A DNA stretch of 5,761 nucleotides from Chlorobiota bacterium (GTDB lineage Bacteria; Bacteroidota; Bacteroidia; Bacteroidales; B39-G9): the NCBI GenBank assembly GCA_030632095.1, contig DAOVJU010000249.1, positions 1-5,761 on the forward strand, written 5' to 3'. Below the pieces are notes generated by a model that was not told the origin of the DNA, searched no databases, and worked only from the letters and a program-made list of their open reading frames with translations. Below, piece by piece: positions 1-5,761 of the stretch; within the stretch, counting starts at the first letter, position 1, and each line of letters opens with the position of its first letter. The translations under genes and the position numbers were made by a program.

Positions 1-56
1 CTATGACTTGCGATTTATTATAATAGAATTAATGTAAAATACTGATCTCTAAAATT

Positions 57-3000
57 ATGTTCATAACAATATTCACGACCGAATTAAAGAAAAACCTGAA
101 AAGCATTTCCTTTTATATTTTTACGGCAATAATGTTTTATGCAGCTTATCTATGGTCTTCCAATACCGATCCAAACACAATAATGATGGGAATGAGGTTT
201 GGCAAAGAATGGAACAATGCAGCAATAAACATTGCGAAAATATTTACAAATTTCAGCATTATAAGCATTTTATTTACAATGTTAATAGTAGGGCGTGCTG
301 TTGCCAAAGATTTTGAGGCTAACATCCACGATTTTTTCTTCACAACCCCAATGTCAAAATTCGCATATTTAGGGGGCAGGTTTAGCGGAGCTTTAGTTGC
401 AAACATTTTAATTTTTACAGGTGTGGTTTTGGGTTATATTTTCGGTTGTCTAAGCATTGACGATAAATATTACGGACCTTTTCAATTACAGGCGTTTATT
501 GTTCCAATACTTTTTATATTAATACCTAACCTGATTTTTATTAGCAGCATATTTTTCGCACTCGCAACTTTAAGCCGCCGTATGATAATGACATACATAG
601 CCGGTATAGCTTTTCTTGGAATTTACGGGTTATTGATGGGAGGATTGACGGCTGTGGATAATGAAACGGTAAAAATGTTAATTGACCCTTTTGGTATTTT
701 AGCCATTAACCTTCAGGCAAAATTTTGGACAGTTGCCGATATGAATGCCAACCAAATGCCTATTAATGGTATATTTATTCTGAACAGGATAATATGGCTG
801 AGTATAAGTTTCGGATTATTATTTTATACCTGGAAAAAATTCAAATTTGTATCACAACTTGAAACAAAGAAGAAAAAAGACATGGGAATTTCAACTGAAA
901 TTGCGTCAAAAACAGTAAGCATTCTTAAACGAATTCCAATTTCAAGTATTGATGAAACTTTTATATTTCAGTTAAAAAAATGTTTCAGGCTTGCTTTTAT
1001 CGAGTTTAAACGAATTGTTTTTCACCCGGCTTTTCTGATACTTACTTTCTTTGCAATTAGTGAAATAATAGCTAATTTCCTTGGTAATGTAATGTCCGAC
1101 CGTTCAATGGTATATCCCTTTACTTCGGAATTTTTGAAACATACCGATCATTTATGGACATATATGATACCGTTGACTATCTTTTTTGGAGGAGTTTTAG
1201 TGTGGCGTGAAAGAGATAACGGCTCAAACGAATTTTATGACACCTTACCTGTCCCCAATTGGATGAGCTATTTATCAAAACTTTTTACGCTCATGGGCAT
1301 TCAGTTCCTTTTTATTACTCTCGGGATGATTGGCGGAATAATCACCCAATTTTCTCTCGGCTTTACAGATATTAATCTTGGCTTATACATTAAGCACTTA
1401 TATGGAATTGATTTGCTCAATTACTGGTTTATGGCAATTATTGTTTTATTAATTCAAAATCTTACACCAAATAAATATCTCGGATTTTTTATATCTGCTC
1501 TTTATTTTGTGCTGGATATCGTAATTTTTATTGTTCTTAAAGTTGACCATTTATTGCTCAGGTACGGGAAGATTCCAAATTTTACATATTCAAATATGAA
1601 TGGTTTTGGGTTTAATGCCGAAACCATTATATGGTACACGGTTTACTGGGCTTTCCTTGGAGGAATTTTAATCCTGATAAGTACATTATTGTGGCGGCGA
1701 AATAATGAGATCAATCTTAAATTCCGGTTTAGAATTGCAAAACAAAGTATCACTAGATTTCAGAAAGTGGCATTGGGAATTCTAATTATTTTATTTATAA
1801 GCTCAGGTAGTTTTATCTTTTACAATAAATATATTCTGAATTCGTATATGTCGGAAAAAACCTATAAGAATATAAAAGCCCAATATGAAATAAAATATAG
1901 TAAATACAAGGATGTTACGCAACCCAACATTTCAAACATTGATTTAAAAATTGATATATTTCCGGATAAAAGAGAAGCTTTGATCCGGGGTTATTATTTG
2001 TTAAAAAATAATTCAGATAAAAACCTTGATGAAATCTACATTAATCTTTGGGAAGATAGGTTAATAGATAATATTAATAAGTTTGAATTAAGTGCTCCTG
2101 CTGAAATGATTTATGAGGGAGAAGAAGTTGGGTTTAAAGTTTTCAAATTAGATAAACCTTTAAAACCCGGAGATGAAATCAAATTGCTGTTTGATTATGA
2201 GATACTGACAAATGGCTTTACCGACGATAATCATCCAAAAGATTTAATTGTTGAAAATGGAAGCTGTTTGATGCTCTCAGGCGGCGAGTCCCCTTTCTTT
2301 CCCATAATCGGGTATAATAATCTTTTCATTCTTATGGACGAAAATGACAGGAGAAAATATGGACTGGATGAACTTTCTGCATTTCCTTCATTAGAAGATG
2401 CAGACAGAAAAGTTCCTTTTATTAACCTCGACAATGTAAAGTTTAATGCTGTAATCAGCACAAGCAGTGACCAGACTATTGTTTCTAACGGGGAACTTAT
2501 TAAAAAATGGACTGAAAACAACCGAAATTATTTCCATTATCATTCTGATACTCCAATGCAGAATGAACTAATTTTTGCATCCGGAAGGTATGAAGTAGCA
2601 AGGGATAAATATCAGGACATCAATATTGAAATTTATTATGATAAAAAGCATCCGTACAATGTTCAGCGAATGATAGACGGTGTAAAGAGGTCATTTGATT
2701 TTAATACAAAAAACTATTGCGATTTTCCGTTTAATAATATCAGGATTGTAGAAATCCCTGATTATTTAAAAGGAGGAGCCGCCCGCTCACAGCCGAGTAT
2801 TTTTATCTGGCGAGAAGGTTCCGGATTTACCGCCAATTTTAATGACCCGGATATAGTGGATATGATGTTTGGAGTTTGTGTGCATGAAATGGCTCATCAG
2901 TGGTGGGGATATGTTGTTACTCCTGCCTTTGCTGAAGGTGGATTTATGCTCACTGAAACAATGGCCCAATATGTAATGGCAATGTGCAATGAAGAAAAAT

Positions 3001-3650
3001 TTGGAATGAAGATGTCAAGAAAATATCTTAAAGATGAAATGGAAAGATACTTACGTCGCCGTAAAACTGATTATGAAGGCGAAAGGCCGATGTTTCGGTC
3101 ACTACCTATTCAGGATTATCTGAACTATCCTAAAAGTTCAGTAGTTATGTATGCGCTGAACGATTATATCGGTTTGGATTCATTAAGCGCTGCTTTAAGC
3201 CGCCTTGTGAACAAATATGGATCAACCATTAATTATCCGCTTTCAATTGATTTTATTAGTGAAATAAAAAAATCTACCCCCGATAGTTTGTTATATCTTG
3301 TTACTGATCTTTTTGAGAAAATAACCCTGTATGAAAACCAAACCGAATCGGCATATTGCGAAATATTGAGTAATGACAAATACAAAGTAAGAATAAATGT
3401 AAAAGTAACAAAATTCTATGCCGACAGCATAGGAACTCAAACAGAACAACCTCTAAACGATTATATTTATGTTGGCATTTTGAACGAAGATAAAGAAGAA
3501 ATCTATTACAAAAAGCACAAGTTCACACAAAACAAAACCGGGATAGAAATCATCGTTAACGAAAAACCATACTATGCCGGAATTGATCCCTTTGTTGTTT
3601 TGATTGACAGAGACAGGGGAAATAATTTGAAGAAAGTTGAGGAAATGTAA
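57..3650 (+). CDS. ABC-2 type permease fused to M1-family aminopeptidase-like domain
   Basis: This 1197-residue membrane protein joins a transporter to a zinc-peptidase domain. Seen: two blocks of six hydrophobic segments (about 17-35, 63-80, 110-131, 145-170, 177-197, 237-257; then 321-340, 368-385, 408-430, 452-470, 474-497, 522-546) and a thirteenth at 571-589. The even-numbered segments are followed by basic stretches (258-274, 547-570), giving N-in and a C-terminal domain outside the membrane. From about 620 the sequence resembles M1 peptidases: HEMAHQWWG with zinc ligands H943, H947 and a later glutamate E967, and a candidate catalytic tyrosine Y1024. The tail (AGIDP...LIDRD) matches my memory of Bacteroidota proteins named ABC transporter permease/M1 family aminopeptidase. 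The substrate is unknown; the peptidase may process what the permease handles (inference). The start at 57 gives a short cytosolic N-terminus ahead of segment 1; no Shine-Dalgarno is visible. An ATPase partner would be expected upstream, outside the window. Confidence 0.93.
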   Translation: MFITIFTTELKKNLKSISFYIFTAIMFYAAYLWSSNTDPNTIMMGMRFGKEWNNAAINIAKIFTNFSIISILFTMLIVGRAVAKDFEANIHDFFFTTPMSKFAYLGGRFSGALVANILIFTGVVLGYIFGCLSIDDKYYGPFQLQAFIVPILFILIPNLIFISSIFFALATLSRRMIMTYIAGIAFLGIYGLLMGGLTAVDNETVKMLIDPFGILAINLQAKFWTVADMNANQMPINGIFILNRIIWLSISFGLLFYTWKKFKFVSQLETKKKKDMGISTEIASKTVSILKRIPISSIDETFIFQLKKCFRLAFIEFKRIVFHPAFLILTFFAISEIIANFLGNVMSDRSMVYPFTSEFLKHTDHLWTYMIPLTIFFGGVLVWRERDNGSNEFYDTLPVPNWMSYLSKLFTLMGIQFLFITLGMIGGIITQFSLGFTDINLGLYIKHLYGIDLLNYWFMAIIVLLIQNLTPNKYLGFFISALYFVLDIVIFIVLKVDHLLLRYGKIPNFTYSNMNGFGFNAETIIWYTVYWAFLGGILILISTLLWRRNNEINLKFRFRIAKQSITRFQKVALGILIILFISSGSFIFYNKYILNSYMSEKTYKNIKAQYEIKYSKYKDVTQPNISNIDLKIDIFPDKREALIRGYYLLKNNSDKNLDEIYINLWEDRLIDNINKFELSAPAEMIYEGEEVGFKVFKLDKPLKPGDEIKLLFDYEILTNGFTDDNHPKDLIVENGSCLMLSGGESPFFPIIGYNNLFILMDENDRRKYGLDELSAFPSLEDADRKVPFINLDNVKFNAVISTSSDQTIVSNGELIKKWTENNRNYFHYHSDTPMQNELIFASGRYEVARDKYQDINIEIYYDKKHPYNVQRMIDGVKRSFDFNTKNYCDFPFNNIRIVEIPDYLKGGAARSQPSIFIWREGSGFTANFNDPDIVDMMFGVCVHEMAHQWWGYVVTPAFAEGGFMLTETMAQYVMAMCNEEKFGMKMSRKYLKDEMERYLRRRKTDYEGERPMFRSLPIQDYLNYPKSSVVMYALNDYIGLDSLSAALSRLVNKYGSTINYPLSIDFISEIKKSTPDSLLYLVTDLFEKITLYENQTESAYCEILSNDKYKVRINVKVTKFYADSIGTQTEQPLNDYIYVGILNEDKEEIYYKKHKFTQNKTGIEIIVNEKPYYAGIDPFVVLIDRDRGNNLKKVEEM

Positions 3651-3753
3651 ACAAATTTGGTCTAATAGACAAAAAGTGGTGGGTTATGAGGTGGATATTT
3701 TAAGATATATGATTTAACGATTCTCACAACTTTCTGTTTATCTCCTTCTGCCA

Positions 3754-3990
3754 CTATACGGCCGTCTGAAAAAATGGATGCCCTTCCGACAGGGCATTTT
3801 TATAAATCCTTACCGCTTTATCATAATTGCCGAGATTACGGAAAGTACCCGCAATATTATTGTACAGTACAGCAAGATATTCACAGTTATTGCTTTGTTT
3901 ACAAAGGTTTATAGCTTTATTAAAATATTCAAGGGCTAATTTGTATTGAGCTAATTCATCATATATTAATCCTAATATACTAAATATTTC
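3754..3990 (-). pseudogene. Out-of-frame C-terminal continuation of the TPR protein
   Basis: This stretch of 78 codons and a stop has no start codon of its own that makes sense. It reads as two good TPR units: one containing GLIYDELAQYKLALEYFNKA, and one containing YNNIAGTFRNLGNYDKAVRI. Both show the spacing of small, aromatic and alanine positions expected of the 34-residue repeat. It overlaps the upstream TPR reading frame (3972-4649) and is offset from it. Restoring one base near 3990, for example a third G in the minus-strand GG at 3991-3990, gives a continuous ISDR-EIFSILGLIYDEL reading and a protein of about 298 residues. This is either a real single-base deletion or an assembly/sequencing error. 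The last eight codons lie beyond the final recognisable repeat and overlap a terminator-like hairpin, so the native C-terminus is uncertain. Confidence 0.7.
3778..3801. terminator. Probable bidirectional Rho-independent terminator
   Basis: A 7-bp perfect stem (ATGCCCT at 3778-3784 pairing with AGGGCAT at 3791-3797) encloses a 6-nt loop, TCCGAC. On the plus strand the stem runs into five T residues (3797-3801). On the minus strand six T residues (3774-3769) follow the stem after three bases. It sits between two convergent genes, as a shared terminator would. It lies about 127 nt after the stop of the permease-peptidase gene. On the minus strand it falls just inside the reconstructed end of the TPR frame. 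Confidence 0.5.
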
Positions 3991-4649
3991 CTGTCAGAAA
4001 TTTGCAAGATTTTTTCAATGTATAAGAATTTAGAAAGCGCATTTCTAAATTCTCTTTGTCTGTATTCTGATAAACCTGCAATCAAATAAATAATAAAATC
4101 AATATTGCCCTGTAGTTCCCCTTCTTTAATTTCTTTAAATCCAGCTGACTGAAATTCATTACTCATTGTACTACTTTGAATACTTCCAAAGTCCCATATT
4201 GAGTCCGTAATATAATTGAAACAAACCTCATCACCTTCGGCATTACAATCAGTTGTCGCATAACTGCCATAAATGATCTGATCGGCATAATGATAGTTCA
4301 TTAAATGTTGTGCGCTGTCTTCGTTAAAATTATCTGTAATACCATAGTCCAAGTAATTCAGTTTTAAATTCAGGGAGTCTTTCTTATTAAGGTCATCAAG
4401 CCTGTCTTTAATAACTTTACCCACATCAAATCCCCCATCCTCACAAATTTTATTAAAAGGGACTATTAATATTTTGAAATGCGTATCATCTTTTTCAAAT
4501 ATCTTCCTATTTATAGATTCTCCAATGAAATAATTCCAAATACTTATTCCCCAAATAAAATAGGTTACAATTATGGCAGGTAATCCTATATATGCTGAGA
4601 TAACACCGATCTTCGTAAGTGATTTCCACCTTTTACTCCAAAATTTCAT
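3972..4649 (-). CDS. Membrane-anchored TPR protein, N-terminal part (frame broken at the 3' end)
   Basis: This frame encodes 225 residues. Seen: a basic N-terminus (KFWSKRWKSLTK), one hydrophobic segment at about 14-38, then a soluble domain at about 57-130 with a beta strand (KILIVPFN), a helix (DVGKVIKDRLDDL) and the segment YADQIIYGSY. That pattern recalls FlgO/TolB-N-like domains placed before TPR repeats in Bacteroidota proteins; the family assignment is inference. A first TPR-like helix pair lies at about 183-216. The last five residues (221-225) look like out-of-frame noise, because TPR sequence continues in another frame just beyond, so the original product was probably about 298 residues. 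Basic residues before the segment suggest N-in, with the soluble part outside. C69, C135 and C143 could then be oxidised, but this is speculative. The role is unknown; TPRs usually mediate protein-protein contacts. The gene is convergent with the permease-peptidase gene and divergent from the MacB-like gene. Confidence 0.75.
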   Translation of the reverse strand: MKFWSKRWKSLTKIGVISAYIGLPAIIVTYFIWGISIWNYFIGESINRKIFEKDDTHFKILIVPFNKICEDGGFDVGKVIKDRLDDLNKKDSLNLKLNYLDYGITDNFNEDSAQHLMNYHYADQIIYGSYATTDCNAEGDEVCFNYITDSIWDFGSIQSSTMSNEFQSAGFKEIKEGELQGNIDFIIYLIAGLSEYRQREFRNALSKFLYIEKILQISDRKYLVY

Positions 4650-4679
4650 ACAGATGAAATTGATAAAAAATTAGTAATA

Positions 4680-4711
4680 CAAAGTAAAGGATTTATTTAA
4701 TAGGACTTAAA
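4680..4711 (-). promoter_or_regulatory. Weak Bacteroidota-type promoter candidate for the TPR gene
   Basis: On the minus strand, TTACTTTG (4687-4680) matches seven of eight positions of the Bacteroidota -7 consensus TAnnTTTG. Twenty bases upstream, TTTA (4711-4708) matches three of four positions of the -33 element TTTG. Transcription would begin about 24 bases before the ATG at 4649. In AT-rich DNA such partial matches occur often by chance, so this is only a candidate. Confidence 0.25.
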
Positions 4712-4746
4712 TATTTCAGAATAAAACCGGGGCAAACTCTGCTCAA

Positions 4747-4763
4747 TCGGATTTAAAATCCGA
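4747..4763. repeat. Short perfect inverted repeat, 7-bp arms
   Basis: TCGGATT (4747-4753) and AATCCGA (4757-4763) are perfect reverse complements separated by three bases (TAA). No T-tract follows on either side, and the gene in each direction starts downstream rather than ending here, so a terminator is unlikely. It could be an operator-like site or a remnant of a dispersed intergenic palindrome. Only one copy is present in the window. Confidence 0.4.
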
Positions 4764-4940
4764 ATGCTAATTATTTTCCTTACCTGTCCGCCACCGAACA
4801 CAAATTGTCCTCTCGTGTACAATATAAGCTATATATACATCTACACTAAACTGTTAAACTATTGATATTCTGAATACTGATAATTATATGCTTTCAATGG
4901 AATAATTTTTGCATTTTATTATACATCTATAGAATTAACA

Positions 4941-5761
4941 ATGCATTTCATTAGAACAGTCCTTAGAAACTTTAATCATAACAGGTTATACACAGCAATC
5001 AATATTACCGGTCTGGCTGTTGGATTATCCTGTTTTACTTTAATTTTCCTTTATATCCGGGATGAATTGTCATATGATAATGAGCACAAAAACTATAAAA
5101 GAATTTACAGGCTTGAATCTGACATTACAATTTCTGATAAGAACCAAAAGGTAGCGAAGTCCTCTTTTGCTATCGGGCCTGCATTTAAAAAAGTGTTCCC
5201 AGAAGTAGAAGAATTTGTGAGGTTCCGATCAATTGATAATAGTTTTTTGAGGTATGGTTATAAGCAATTTTATGAAGACCGGCTTTATTTTACCGATTCA
5301 TCAGTATTTAAAGTCTTTAATCACAGGTTTATTTCAGGGTTACCCGAAAATGCCTTATATGAACCTAACACCATTGTTCTTACTGAAAGCCTTGCTAAAA
5401 AATACTTTGGAGACGAAGACCCTATTGGAAAAATTATAATTCTCAGCAATCTCATCAATTGTAAAGTAACAGCTGTTATTGAAGATGTTCCTGAAAATTC
5501 GCATCTCAAATTTGACGGACTCGTATCATTAGAATCCTATAGCCAGGTAATAGGTGAGAAAATGTACCAGGATTTGAATAACATTCATTTCTGGGCAATC
5601 AGGCTTTTTACATATATTTTGTTAGAGGAGAATTCATCGATAGAAAGCATTCATGAAAAATTCCCCGAATTCCATGATAAATACATAGCCGATATTAGTA
5701 AAAGGTTGAATGGCACGTTCAATCTGTTAACCACTCGTCTTGATGATATTCATTTGTTTTC
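4941..5761 (+). CDS. MacB/FtsX-like ABC transporter permease, N-terminal part (cut by the window edge)
   Basis: The frame is open from ATG 4941 to the window end, giving 273 complete codons without a stop. Seen: a short N-terminal helix (RTVLRNFNHNRLYTAINI), one membrane segment at about 18-39, then DELSYD (41-46) and a long soluble region. This region contains LTESLAKKYFGDEDPIGK (147-164) and TAVIEDVPENSHLKFDG, which are hallmark stretches of the MacB periplasmic core domain in Bacteroidota FtsX-like permeases. Known of the family: these permeases pair with a cytoplasmic ATPase and use a mechanical cycle to export peptides, lipoproteins or small molecules, and the full protein is usually near 800 residues with two such halves. 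The start is chosen because it puts the conserved N-terminal helix directly before the first membrane segment, as in relatives. There is no Shine-Dalgarno, and no ATPase gene is visible in the window. The substrate cannot be told. Confidence 0.9.
   Translation, partial: MHFIRTVLRNFNHNRLYTAINITGLAVGLSCFTLIFLYIRDELSYDNEHKNYKRIYRLESDITISDKNQKVAKSSFAIGPAFKKVFPEVEEFVRFRSIDNSFLRYGYKQFYEDRLYFTDSSVFKVFNHRFISGLPENALYEPNTIVLTESLAKKYFGDEDPIGKIIILSNLINCKVTAVIEDVPENSHLKFDGLVSLESYSQVIGEKMYQDLNNIHFWAIRLFTYILLEENSSIESIHEKFPEFHDKYIADISKRLNGTFNLLTTRLDDIHLF

Larger units (their letters stand above)
4650..4940. other. Divergent intergenic region
   Basis: This 291-base stretch lies between the TPR gene (leftward) and the MacB-like gene (rightward). 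I see no convincing coding frame in it. It holds a weak minus-strand promoter candidate near 4680-4711, a short palindrome at 4747-4763, and a less AT-rich patch around 4781-4820. The last 80 bases before 4941 are strongly A/T-rich, as is usual for a leader in this kind of genome, and lack a Shine-Dalgarno sequence. Confidence 0.6.

Noticed and set aside
19..24. TATAAT, a sigma-70-like -10 hexamer ahead of the first gene
   Set aside because: It occurs in very AT-rich sequence, any matching upstream element would be at the window edge or outside it, and this hexamer is not the usual Bacteroidota signal.
2..37. Possible C-terminal tail of an upstream gene (eleven codons ending in TAA at 35-37)
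   Set aside because: It is too short to recognise, and two other frames also end within the first 30 bases. An upstream ATPase gene is expected, but these bases do not show it.
146..406. Minus-strand open frame of 86 codons
   Set aside because: It lies wholly within the permease-peptidase gene on the opposite strand and has no recognisable protein features.
2231..2969. Two minus-strand open frames (2231-2521 and 2787-2969)
   Set aside because: Both are antisense to the well-supported M1 domain coding sequence and look like frame shadows.
3652..3659. CAAATTTG palindrome right after the first stop codon
   Set aside because: It is only eight bases of A/T-rich palindrome with no loop or T-tract; this is expected by chance.
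4903..4911. TAATTTTTG as a -7 element for the MacB-like gene
   Set aside because: The internal spacing is off by one from TAnnTTTG, and no TTTG-like element lies at the right distance upstream.
5254..5509. Open frames at 5254-5439 (+) and 5321-5509 (-)
   Set aside because: Both overlap the MacB-like gene, whose own frame is continuous and carries conserved motifs.

Overview
The window reads as chromosomal DNA of a Bacteroidota-type organism. It is AT-rich, its leaders are A/T-rich without Shine-Dalgarno sequences, and two of its three genes belong to families typical of that phylum. This placement is inference from family resemblance and composition; there is no rRNA or other marker in the window.

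Layout. Positions 57-3650 (+) hold one large complete gene. It encodes a fusion of a duplicated ABC-2 type permease (13 predicted membrane segments) with a C-terminal, outward-facing M1-family zinc aminopeptidase-like domain. Convergent to it on the minus strand lies a membrane-anchored TPR protein, starting at 4649. Its frame is broken near 3990: the intact part ends at 3972, and two further TPR units follow in another frame down to 3754. Between the two 3' ends, at 3778-3801, is a hairpin with T-tracts on both sides, probably a bidirectional terminator. A divergent intergenic region (4650-4940) with one short palindrome and a weak minus-strand promoter candidate leads into a third gene (4941 to the window edge, +), the N-terminal third or so of a MacB/FtsX-like ABC permease.

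How they fit together. Both plus-strand genes are ABC-exporter-type membrane components, but no ATPase is visible in the window. For the fusion gene, an ATPase partner would be expected just upstream of position 1. The TPR protein carries an N-terminal membrane anchor and a domain resembling the FlgO/TolB-N type seen in Bacteroidota TPR proteins. Nothing links it functionally to its neighbours. No mobile element, CRISPR array, tRNA or rRNA was seen. The most noteworthy features are the permease-peptidase fusion with its non-canonical M1 signature and the frameshifted TPR gene. I do not see a clearly undescribed multi-gene system here.
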